From NCBI GenBank assembly GCA_046329585.1, contig JAXLUI010000001.1, positions 1,860,001-1,924,000 on the forward strand: DNA of 64,000 bases. Direction: 5' to 3'. A program made the position numbers and the translations under genes. The stretch is from DLKC01 sp002478885. GTDB lineage: Bacteria; Bacteroidota; Bacteroidia; Chitinophagales; Chitinophagaceae. Below the pieces are notes generated by a model, which saw only the letters and a list, made by a program, of their open reading frames with translations, ran no database searches and had not been told where the DNA came from. This document shows positions 36,619 through 43,961 of the stretch, piece by piece (position 1 is the stretch's first letter; each line of letters begins with the position of its first letter).

Positions 36619-38106
36619 TTAAAACTGGTACGATTTTATCACCTCTCTTGAAACCACTTCCCCGCTGATAAGACTGGGCGGCACACCCGGGCCGGGTACC
36701 GTTAACTGGCCCGTGAAAAACAGGTTTTTGATTTTCTTGCTCCTGCAGGCAGGCTTTAAAATAGCCGTTTGCCAAAGGGTGTTTGCCAAACCATAAGCGT
36801 TACCCTTGAAAGAGTGATACTCGCTCACAAAATCGGAATGGGCAAATGACTTTTTATAAACAATATTTTCCGCTACAGGTTCACCAATACGCTGTTCAAA
36901 ACGCTCCATGATCATGTCAAAATAATAGTTGCGCAACGCTTCGCTGTCATTGGACAGCCCGGTGGCAACAGGGATAAGGAAAAAAAGATTCTCGCAGCCT
37001 TCGGGAGCTACGGTATCATCGCTTACAGAGCTGGCACACACGTAGAATAAAGGATTGGCCGGCCACTGTTTTGTTTCATAGATCTCCCTGCCGTGAACAT
37101 CAAAGCTTGTGTCAAAAAAAAGGGAATGATGTTGCAGGTTGGGTAATTTTTTATTTAACCCGACATAATAGATCAGGCAGCCGGGTGCCATTACTCTTTT
37201 ATCCCAATAGTCCTCGCTATAGCTTCTGTAGGCCTCGGGAATGAGCGCACTTTCAATATGATGATAATCGGCGCCCCCGATAACCACATCGGCACTGAAC
37301 GTCCGTAGTTCGCCGCTATGCTTCGCAATGATATTTTTCGCCGTATTTTTTTCAATACTGATCTCCTGCACTTCGTGGTCAAAACAAAACTGAACACCCA
37401 ACTCAAGCGCAAGCTGGTGCATGCCGTTAACGATACTGTACATGCCTCCCTCAGGATACCAGGTCCCGCCTTTGATATCTGCATAGTTCATAAGACTGTA
37501 CAATGCCGGTGTCTTTTGAGGGAGTGCACCCAGGAATAAAACGGGGAATCCCAGCAATTGCCTTATCCGTGCATCCTGGAAATATTTGGAAACATGCTTG
37601 CTTACAGAATTGAAAACATCGAGTTTTAAGATACCGGTAATAAGATCAATATCTAAAAACTCTGAAAGGGACTGGCCTGGCTTAAAAACCAGTTTGTTGA
37701 TGCCAACCTCATATTTGTATGCTGCTTCTTTTAAAAACTGATCAAGCCTTGCCCCACTGCCGGGCTCAATGGATTCAAACAGGTGCTTCAATGCCTCATA
37801 ATCCGCAGGCACATCCATTGCCTCGTTACCCGGCCAGTATACCCGGTAAGAAGGGTCAAGCCTTTTGAGCTGGTAATAATCCGAAACCTTTTTGCCAAAC
37901 GAGTTGAAGAAGTGTTCAAATACATCTGGCATCCAGTACCAGCTTGGGCCCATATCAAAAACAAAACCGTCTGCCGACAGTTGCCTTGCCCTGCCGCCGG
38001 GTGTGTGGTGCTTTTCCAAAACAATTACCTGCCATCCTGCTTTTGCCATAAAACAGGCCGCAGAAAGACCGGAAAAACCACTTCCTATGATGATTACTTT
38101 TTTCAA
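36619..38106 (-). CDS. crtI: Phytoene desaturase CrtI
   Basis: Desaturates phytoene to lycopene, FAD-dependent and membrane-associated. 495 aa. IIGSGFSGLSAACFMAKAG (residues 5-23) is the Rossmann motif; LEKHHTPGGRARQL and FDMGPSWYWMPDVF follow; the C-terminal FTGQLTVPGPGVPPSLISG is the family signature. It begins with TTG (MKKVIIIGSG context leaves no better choice; no in-frame ATG is near), 32 bp after the sigma factor gene, which indicates cotranscription. Confidence 0.94.
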   Translation of the reverse strand: MKKVIIIGSGFSGLSAACFMAKAGWQVIVLEKHHTPGGRARQLSADGFVFDMGPSWYWMPDVFEHFFNSFGKKVSDYYQLKRLDPSYRVYWPGNEAMDVPADYEALKHLFESIEPGSGARLDQFLKEAAYKYEVGINKLVFKPGQSLSEFLDIDLITGILKLDVFNSVSKHVSKYFQDARIRQLLGFPVLFLGALPQKTPALYSLMNYADIKGGTWYPEGGMYSIVNGMHQLALELGVQFCFDHEVQEISIEKNTAKNIIAKHSGELRTFSADVVIGGADYHHIESALIPEAYRSYSEDYWDKRVMAPGCLIYYVGLNKKLPNLQHHSLFFDTSFDVHGREIYETKQWPANPLFYVCASSVSDDTVAPEGCENLFFLIPVATGLSNDSEALRNYYFDMIMERFEQRIGEPVAENIVYKKSFAHSDFVSEYHSFKGNAYGLANTLWQTAILKPACRSKKIKNLFFTGQLTVPGPGVPPSLISGEVVSREVIKSYQF

Positions 38107-38138
38107 GAGAGGTATAAAAAAGAAAATTAAGTTTTTTA

Positions 38139-38642
38139 TCAGTAACGCCCGATATGCGTCTTCAATAATTTCCGCGCAAAGTGTATGCGGCTTTTTATAG
38201 TGCCAAGCGGCTCGCCAAGCATATCTGCGATCTCATGGTATTTAAATCCATCATAGTATAGCAGGAATGGGTTTTTAAAAATCTCCGGGAGCTGGAAAAT
38301 AGCTTCCCGCACTTCCTTTATGTTTAAACCGGCGATTGCATCATTTTTAGCAACGGCCTGGTTATAATTAAGCAGGAAATCCGTCGACGCGTTGTCAGCC
38401 ACCACAGTGCCCTGCTTTGCCTTGCGCCTGTAATTATTGATAAAAATATTGCGCATGATGGTGTACAGCCATGCTTTGATATTGGTACCAACATTATACT
38501 TGTCTTTATTAGCCAATGCCCTGTAAAGGGTCTCCTGGAACAGGTCTTTTGCAGTCTCATTGTCCCTCGTAAGCGTAATGGCAAAAGGCTTTAAAAACTC
38601 TGCATTACTCAACAGCATCTGGTCAAATTCTACTGTAGGCAT
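38139..38642 (-). CDS. ECF sigma factor heading the carotenoid operon
   Basis: 167 aa RNA polymerase sigma-70, ECF type. Region 2: DLFQETLYRALANKDKY and NIKAWLYTIMRNIFINNYRRK (residues about 30-75). Region 4: GFKYHEIADMLGEPLGTIKSRIHFARKLLKTHI (about 125-163) with a clear helix-turn-helix. No anti-sigma gene is adjacent. By position it is the first gene of the crt operon and downstream of the CarH-like gene, so it is probably light-induced and drives pigment or photoprotection genes. This recalls CarQ in Myxococcus and LitS in Streptomyces, by analogy only. Confidence 0.9.
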   Translation of the reverse strand: MPTVEFDQMLLSNAEFLKPFAITLTRDNETAKDLFQETLYRALANKDKYNVGTNIKAWLYTIMRNIFINNYRRKAKQGTVVADNASTDFLLNYNQAVAKNDAIAGLNIKEVREAIFQLPEIFKNPFLLYYDGFKYHEIADMLGEPLGTIKSRIHFARKLLKTHIGRY

Positions 38643-38648
38643 AATAAA

Positions 38649-38681
38649 TTGTTTAACTAATTATGGTTCGAAGTTAAACAA
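38649..38681. promoter_or_regulatory. Inverted repeat near sigma/crt promoter (operator candidate)
   Basis: TTGTTTAAC-N15-GTTAAACAA, with perfect 9-bp arms. On the minus strand the second arm overlaps TATTATTTG, a near match to the -7 box, about 35 bp before the sigma factor ATG at 38642. A bound repressor here would block the promoter. Confidence 0.6.
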
Positions 38682-38703
38682 ATAATAAGGCTACTGCCAA
38701 ATT

Positions 38704-38740
38704 TTTTGTTTAGTTTTTATTGTTAATTTTTTAAACAAAA
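38704..38740. promoter_or_regulatory. Shared TTTTGTTTAR-N17-TTAAACAAAA motif upstream of sigma/crt operon
   Basis: TTTTGTTTAG (38704-38713) and TTAAACAAAA (38731-38740) are inverted with 9 of 10 bases paired and a 17-bp spacer. The same pair with the same spacer stands at 39803-39839 before the MerR gene. A further half-site, TTGTTAA, lies inside. Proposed binding site of the CarH-like protein. Confidence 0.6.
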
Positions 38741-38897
38741 ACCAGGTACCCATTTCCTTTTTCCAACCTCAAAACAGCTAGTTAAGATAACACACGGATA
38801 GTGTCACAAAAACCCCTTGCAGCAAACAACAGCTTACCGAAAGCCGAAAGCAGGCTTACAATACATTTGTTTTGATGTTGTGAATGGGAATGCCCTG

Positions 38898-39776
38898 TTA
38901 AAGGCTGGCGATAAACTCCATCACCTCGGCAATGGAGCGCTTCAGGAAGATGTGCTCCTCGGTTTTCTTCTTATAAACCTGTGTCACCTGGCCGGAAACA
39001 ACAAGTGCCGCGGAAGGCATCAGCAGTTTGAACTTTGTCAGGAATCGCTCAAAATTAAAATGATTGGATACAGTTGTAAGGTGCGTATACAGGTAATCGG
39101 GCTGCTTTGCCTTTACCACAAAAGCGACATCTTTTAATGGCGTGTCGGCGCCTATATACAGGATCTTTACACCACGGCTTTTAAAAAGATACCAGGCAAA
39201 TAACAGGCCCAGCTCATGATGTTCGCCCTCGGGCAAAAAAAGCAACAAAGTCTTGTCGCTCTTGATATGGCTAACGGTTGTCTCTATCCCAACGACCAGC
39301 TTTTGCCTGATGATATTGGAAACCAGGTGCTCTTGCGCCGGGTTAATATGGTTGGTGATCCAAAGAATACCAATGCGCTCAAGAAACGGGAAAATAATCT
39401 GCATAATCGTGCGCTCAATACCCCGCACATGTACATAGCTGTTCAGCACTTCTTCAAATTGCCCAAGCTCCATCTCCATCATACACCTGATCAGCTCATT
39501 AATTACCCGCTCCTGCTGCGCCTGCGCATTGGTGAGCGACAGTATTTTTTCCTGTATCTCGCTGTCAGTCATCCTGTCTATATGCGAAATCTTAAACCCG
39601 TATTTGTTCAGCAAAGAAATGTTCAATACCGTCTTTAGCTGGTCATTGCTGTAGTACCGGATGTTTGTATCAGTTCGGTTGGGCTTTAAAAAAGAGTAGC
39701 GCTGCTCCCAGATCCGTATCGTGTGAGCCTTTATACCTGAAAGGTTTTCGAGGTCTTTAATGGTAAACGCATTCAT
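38898..39776 (-). CDS. MerR-type cobalamin-binding regulator, CarH/LitR-like
   Basis: 292 aa. Residues 4-70 are a MerR winged helix (TIKDLENLSGIKAHTIRIWEQRY). Residues about 85-165 form the four-helix cobalamin-binding bundle with the CarH hallmark W139-x9-E149-H150. Residues about 175-290 form a Rossmann B12-binding domain with E185-x-H187-x-x-G190, the base-off lower-ligand motif (usually DxHxxG). In Thermus and Myxococcus such proteins bind AdoCbl, repress carotenoid genes in the dark and dissociate in light. It lies directly upstream of the sigma/crt operon on the same strand, and both promoters share an inverted repeat. Autoregulation is inferred. Confidence 0.92.
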   Translation of the reverse strand: MNAFTIKDLENLSGIKAHTIRIWEQRYSFLKPNRTDTNIRYYSNDQLKTVLNISLLNKYGFKISHIDRMTDSEIQEKILSLTNAQAQQERVINELIRCMMEMELGQFEEVLNSYVHVRGIERTIMQIIFPFLERIGILWITNHINPAQEHLVSNIIRQKLVVGIETTVSHIKSDKTLLLFLPEGEHHELGLLFAWYLFKSRGVKILYIGADTPLKDVAFVVKAKQPDYLYTHLTTVSNHFNFERFLTKFKLLMPSAALVVSGQVTQVYKKKTEEHIFLKRSIAEVMEFIASL

Positions 39777-39802
39777 AATAAGGAATACAAATCTGCGATT
39801 TA

Positions 39803-39839
39803 TTTTGTTTAATATGTTAAAAAGTTTTTTTAAACAAAA
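39803..39839. promoter_or_regulatory. Shared TTTTGTTTAA-N17-TTAAACAAAA motif upstream of the CarH-like gene
   Basis: Perfect 10-bp inverted arms (39803-39812 and 39830-39839) with a 17-bp spacer holding a further TGTTAAAA half-site. It begins 27 bp before the ATG at 39776. The arrangement is repeated at 38704-38740, which argues for one regulator binding both, most simply the CarH-like protein. Confidence 0.65.
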
Positions 39840-39953
39840 GACAATGCCTGTTTTTGGGCATTTCTTAAGCTGTTTTATACCCCAACCGTAAACAGAAGCC
39901 GGAAATGTCGCTGATACAGTATGGGCCAGGCAACATCAAAAAGCCCGGCTCCT

Positions 39954-39978
39954 GTTGCGTCGCACACTTGTACTGCAG
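39954..39978 (-). repeat. Dispersed GTGCGACGCAAC element
   Basis: GTTGCGTCGCACACTTGTAC, then TGCAG. One of the best copies, inverted relative to the copy about 95 bp further on. Confidence 0.65.
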
Positions 39979-40071
39979 AATACAGGTCAGAAAGTCCGGG
40001 GTCCGGAAACAATTTTTAGCTGCGGGAATAGCTTTCGGTCTTTTCCGTCTTTGCTGACTTCCGGGTTAATT

Positions 40072-40096
40072 GCACAAGTGTGCGACGCAACAAAGG
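40072..40096 (+). repeat. Dispersed GTGCGACGCAAC element
   Basis: GCACAAGTGTGCGACGCAAC, then AAAGG. The first 20 bases are identical to the copy at 7455. Confidence 0.65.
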
Positions 40097-40120
40097 CCCG
40101 CAGGTGATCCGCTGCCGGGC

Positions 40121-40155
40121 AAAAAAAATCCCGCTTAACGCAGGCGCAAGCGGGA
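40121..40155 (-). terminator. Rho-independent terminator of the rml/polysaccharide operon
   Basis: Stem TCCCGCTT / AAGCGGGA (40129-40136, 40148-40155), followed on the minus strand by a run of eight T (40121-40128). It lies 44 bp after the rmlA stop. Confidence 0.85.
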
Positions 40156-40198
40156 AAAACAAAAGGCCCTGCCATTGCAAAGCCTTATTTATAATAGT

Positions 40199-41056
40199 TT
40201 ATTTAATACGCATAATATAATCGCCATAACCGCTTTTTGCATACAGTTTGGCGAGCTTCATTAACTGGGGGCGATCGATAAAACCCATGCGGTAGGCGAT
40301 CTCTTCTATGCAACCGATCTTGTGCCCCTGCCGCTTTTCAATAACCCGCACAAATTCACTGGCATCGCTCAACGATTCAAAAGTGCCTGTATCCAGCCAT
40401 GCGGTACCACGGTTCATCAGGCCTACCTGTAACTTTTGTCGCTCGAGGTATACGCGGTTTACATCCGTGATCTCGTATTCGCCACGTGCAGAGGGTGCTA
40501 TATTTTTGGCGATCTCTACCACATCATTGTCGTAAAAGTATAAACCCGGTACCGCGTAATTTGATTTGGGGTGCTTTGGCTTCTCCTCGATTGACAAAGC
40601 CTTGAAATGCTCGTCAAACTCAACCACGCCATACCTTTCGGGATCATTGACCTCGTAAGCAAAAATGGCAGCGCCCTCAACATCATTGAAAGATTGCACC
40701 AGCTTGCTGAAACCGGCGCCGTAAAAAATATTGTCGCCAAGTATCAACGCTACCTTATCGTCGCCGATAAATGATTCGCCGATCACAAACGCCTGGGCAA
40801 GCCCGTTGGGTTTTTCCTGCACCGCGTAAGAAATATGGCACCCGAGGTCGCTTCCGTTGTCAAGGAGCTTCCGGAATTGTGCCGAGTCATCGGGAGTTGT
40901 GATGATTAGGATGTCTTTGATTCCGGCAAGCATCAAAACAGATAGTGGGTAATAGATCATGGGTTTGTCGTACACGGGCATGATCTGTTTACTGATGGCT
41001 TTTGTTATGGGATAAAGCCTTGTGCCGGATCCTCCGGCGAGTATGATTCCTTTCAT
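40199..41056 (-). CDS. rmlA: Glucose-1-phosphate thymidylyltransferase
   Basis: Makes dTDP-glucose from glucose-1-phosphate and dTTP, the first step towards dTDP-rhamnose and related sugars. 285 aa, full length. ILAGGSGTRLYPITKAISKQ (residues 4-23) is the nucleotidyltransferase signature; LILGDNIFYGAG and EEKPKHPKSNYAVPGLYFYD are typical of RmlA. It starts one base after the rmlC stop and is the last gene of the locus before a terminator. Confidence 0.97.
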   Translation of the reverse strand: MKGIILAGGSGTRLYPITKAISKQIMPVYDKPMIYYPLSVLMLAGIKDILIITTPDDSAQFRKLLDNGSDLGCHISYAVQEKPNGLAQAFVIGESFIGDDKVALILGDNIFYGAGFSKLVQSFNDVEGAAIFAYEVNDPERYGVVEFDEHFKALSIEEKPKHPKSNYAVPGLYFYDNDVVEIAKNIAPSARGEYEITDVNRVYLERQKLQVGLMNRGTAWLDTGTFESLSDASEFVRVIEKRQGHKIGCIEEIAYRMGFIDRPQLMKLAKLYAKSGYGDYIMRIK

Positions 41057-41057
41057 G

Positions 41058-41609
41058 TTAAATGGTATGAATAATGTCTTTTAAAAGGGAGTTCTGCTGG
41101 TCCTTTTCACTCAGGATCAGTTCTTCGGGTTTTAGTCTCCAGTCGATATTGAATTCAGGGTCGTTATACATTAATCCTCTCTCAGATTGCTTATGGTAGT
41201 AGTTATCGCATTTATAAAAGAACACGGCAAACTCGCTCAGCACAACAAACCCATGGGCAAAGCCCCTTGGTATATAAAACTGTGTATGCGACTCTTCAGA
41301 TAGTTCAATCGAATAATACTGCCCGAAGGTCTCCGAATTTTTTCTCAGGTCAACTACCACGTCAAGCACTGCCCCTTGTAACACCCTTACCAGTTTAGCC
41401 TGTGCAAACTCGCCCACCTGCATATGTAATCCGCGAAGAACACCGCGGGTTGACAAAGACTGGTTGTCTTGTACAAAGGGAATATTGATACCCGTAAGCG
41501 CAGCAAATTTGTGCTGGTTAAAACTCTCGAAAAAATAGCCGCGGCTATCCTGGAAAATACTGTCATGAACAATATAACAATCTTTCAATGGGGTTGCTTC
41601 TACTCTCAT
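41058..41609 (-). CDS. rmlC: dTDP-4-dehydrorhamnose 3,5-epimerase
   Basis: 183 aa cupin-fold epimerase acting on dTDP-4-keto-6-deoxyglucose. GVLRGLHMQVGEFAQAKLVRVLQGAVLDVVVD contains the catalytic His; FYIPRGFAHGFVVLSE and YKCDNYYHKQSERGLMYNDPEFNIDW are conserved. It lies between rmlB (63 bp) and rmlA (1 bp). RmlD, which finishes dTDP-L-rhamnose, is not visible in this window. Confidence 0.95.
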   Translation of the reverse strand: MRVEATPLKDCYIVHDSIFQDSRGYFFESFNQHKFAALTGINIPFVQDNQSLSTRGVLRGLHMQVGEFAQAKLVRVLQGAVLDVVVDLRKNSETFGQYYSIELSEESHTQFYIPRGFAHGFVVLSEFAVFFYKCDNYYHKQSERGLMYNDPEFNIDWRLKPEELILSEKDQQNSLLKDIIHTI

Positions 41610-41672
41610 CCTTCTATAATTTGGTTCGTTAGACCCGGTTATACAACCGGGATTGTTTAATGCACTTGCTGC

Positions 41673-42728
41673 TTAGCGGCCTGCGTAAAGGCCCTCATAA
41701 TATTTCTGGTAGTCTCCGCTTGTTACATGCTGCAGCCATTCCGTGTTTTGAAGATACCAGTCGATCGTTCTGCCAAGGCCTTCTTCAAAGGTAACCGAAG
41801 GCGACCAGCCAAGCTCCCGGTTTATTTTGCTGGCGTCAATGGCATAACGCAGGTCGTGCCCGGGCCGGTCGGTTACATAATTGATGAGTTGTTCACTCGT
41901 GCCGGGTGCTCTGCCAAGCCGGTCATCCATCAACTGGCATAACAGCTTTACGAGGTCCAGGTTTTTCCATTCATTAAACCCGCCCACGTTGTAGCTGTCA
42001 TGATTCTTGCCATGATGAAAAACGGTGTCGATTGCCCTGGCATGGTCAATCACAAATAGCCAGTCCCTGGTATTCTCACCCTTGCCATAAACTGGCAGCG
42101 GCTTGTTGTTGATGATATTATTGATAAAAAGCGGTATCAGTTTCTCAGGAAAATGATTAGGGCCATAATTGTTGGAACAGTTAGTGATCACATAACCCAT
42201 TCCATAAGTCTCTCCATAAGCTCTCACAAAATGATCAGAAGATGCTTTGCTGGCCGAGTAGGGCGAGTTGGGCGAATAGCTGGTCGTTTCCGTAAAAAAG
42301 CCCGTGTCCCCAAGTGTACCGAAAACTTCGTCTGTAGATACGTGGTGAAAACGATGGGCCGCATAATTATCCTTCCAGCGGTGACGGGCTATATTCAGCA
42401 GGTTTACCGTTCCGATAATATTGGTGTACACAAAATCCAGCGGCGAAGAAATAGAGCGGTCTACATGCGATTCTGCCGCGAGATGTATCACATCAGATAC
42501 CTCGTGCTTTTCAAACACGGTTTCCAAGGCTGCCGCATCGAGTATATTCACTTTTTCAAAAAAATAATTAGGCGCATGCTCAATGTCTTTCAGGTTTTCA
42601 AGATTGCCCGCGTAAGTAAGCGCATCAAGGTTGATAATCTTATAATCAGGATAGTTGTTTACAAACAGGCGCACTACATGCGACCCGATAAAACCGGCTC
42701 CGCCGGTAATGAGAATATGCTTGGGCAT
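41673..42728 (-). CDS. rmlB: dTDP-glucose 4,6-dehydratase
   Basis: 351 aa extended short-chain dehydrogenase. TGGAGFIGSHVVRLF (residues 7-21) binds NAD; HVSTDEVFG carries the Thr-Asp-Glu active site and YSASKASSDH the Tyr-x3-Lys pair; GENTRDWLFVIDHARA is the RmlB-specific motif. It converts dTDP-glucose to dTDP-4-keto-6-deoxyglucose. It is upstream of rmlC and rmlA. Confidence 0.97.
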   Translation of the reverse strand: MPKHILITGGAGFIGSHVVRLFVNNYPDYKIINLDALTYAGNLENLKDIEHAPNYFFEKVNILDAAALETVFEKHEVSDVIHLAAESHVDRSISSPLDFVYTNIIGTVNLLNIARHRWKDNYAAHRFHHVSTDEVFGTLGDTGFFTETTSYSPNSPYSASKASSDHFVRAYGETYGMGYVITNCSNNYGPNHFPEKLIPLFINNIINNKPLPVYGKGENTRDWLFVIDHARAIDTVFHHGKNHDSYNVGGFNEWKNLDLVKLLCQLMDDRLGRAPGTSEQLINYVTDRPGHDLRYAIDASKINRELGWSPSVTFEEGLGRTIDWYLQNTEWLQHVTSGDYQKYYEGLYAGR

Positions 42729-42907
42729 AAGGAAGATTTTAAATATGTTACGTCATTTCCGGCTGCAAAGAAAAGAAATAAATCGCACGAAAATTATGAC
42801 ATAGAACGTCCCGGAGACTTTCCGCCTTTCTTACTTCCGGCTTTCCGCTGCCGGCTCCAAAAAACTGTGATAAAATGAGAAGGGAAAAATGAGACGGCGG
42901 GAAAAGA

Positions 42908-43960
42908 TCAGTTCTTGTAAAAATCCCTGTACCAGCGGATGAATTGCCTTACGCCTTCCTGTACATCCGTGGTGGGCATATACCCAACATCTTGTACAAG
43001 GCTTTCTACATTCGCATAGGTAACAAGCACTTCGCCGGGTTGCATGGGAAGCATTTCCCGCTTCGCGGGTATCCCCAACGCGGCTTCAAGCGCATCTATG
43101 AAGTCGAGGAGGTTAATGGGCGAATTGTGCCCGATATTGTAGATCTTATACGGCGCACTGGAAGTTGCCGCCGAAGAAGTTTTATTGGTCCAGTTGCTGT
43201 CTGCCGTGGGCAGGTGCTGCATTGCCCGCACAACGCCTTCAACAATATCATCGATATAAGTGAAATCGCGCTGCATCTGGCCATTGTTAAATACCTTGAT
43301 AGGCTTGCCTTCGAGTATATTTTTGGTAAACAGGAATAAAGCCATATCGGGTCTGCCCCACGGGCCATAAACAGTAAAGAACCGCAGCCCGGTTACCGGT
43401 ATGCGGAACAAATGGCTGTACACATGCGCCATCAGCTCATTGCTTTTCTTGGTGGCGGCATAAAAAGAAATGGGATGGTCTACATGCTGGTCTTCGGTAA
43501 AAGGTATCTCGTCGTTTAGTCCGTATACACTCGAACTGCTGGCAAAAAGCAAATGTTTGATGTTGCCATACCTGCAGCATTCCAGCAGGTTGGCAAAGCC
43601 CACAAGGTTGCTCTGCACATACGCATCCGGGTTTTCAATGCTGTAACGCACGCCGGCCTGTGCCGCAAGATTGATCACGATCTCCGGCTGATGCACTTCG
43701 AAAACCGCTTGCAGTGCCTCCTTGTTTTCAAGATGCAGGTGGTAAAAACGGTAACCCGGGTAAACGGAACTTACGGCGGGCTGGTTATACTGCATACAGT
43801 TGTGATCGATACCGGCGGCATTGAGCCTGCCGTATTTTAACTGCACATCGTAATAGTCGTTAATGCTGTCGATCCCGATAACCTCATGGCCATCAGCCAG
43901 TAGCCGGTTAGCCAAATGAAACCCAACAAAACCGGCCGTACCTGTTATCAGAATTTTCAT
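42908..43960 (-). CDS. UDP-glucuronate 4-epimerase-like NAD-dependent epimerase
   Basis: 350 aa extended SDR. TGTAGFVGFHLANRLLADGH (residues 6-25) is the NAD site; IDSINDYYDVQLKYGRL is characteristic of UDP-glucuronate epimerases; catalytic residues in SSSSVYG and YAATKKSNE; RFFTVYGPWGRPDMALFLFTKNIL is strongly conserved in this family. It would supply UDP-galacturonate for the polysaccharide. It lies 1 bp from the upstream glycosyltransferase stop and 179 bp from rmlB. Confidence 0.9.
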   Translation of the reverse strand: MKILITGTAGFVGFHLANRLLADGHEVIGIDSINDYYDVQLKYGRLNAAGIDHNCMQYNQPAVSSVYPGYRFYHLHLENKEALQAVFEVHQPEIVINLAAQAGVRYSIENPDAYVQSNLVGFANLLECCRYGNIKHLLFASSSSVYGLNDEIPFTEDQHVDHPISFYAATKKSNELMAHVYSHLFRIPVTGLRFFTVYGPWGRPDMALFLFTKNILEGKPIKVFNNGQMQRDFTYIDDIVEGVVRAMQHLPTADSNWTNKTSSAATSSAPYKIYNIGHNSPINLLDFIDALEAALGIPAKREMLPMQPGEVLVTYANVESLVQDVGYMPTTDVQEGVRQFIRWYRDFYKN

Positions 43961-43961
43961 A

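Larger units (their letters stand above)
39777..40198. other. Intergenic region between the regulator gene and rmlA
   Basis: 422 bp. It contains the regulator promoter with its operator candidate (39803-39839), two dispersed element copies in opposite orientation (39954-39978 and 40072-40096), and the rml operon terminator (40121-40155). No protein gene is supported. Confidence 0.7.

Noticed and set aside
39777..40198. Cobalamin riboswitch upstream of the B12-binding regulator
   Set aside because: I looked for a B12-box-like GCCACTG sequence and helices in this gap and saw none; only repeats, an operator candidate and a terminator.
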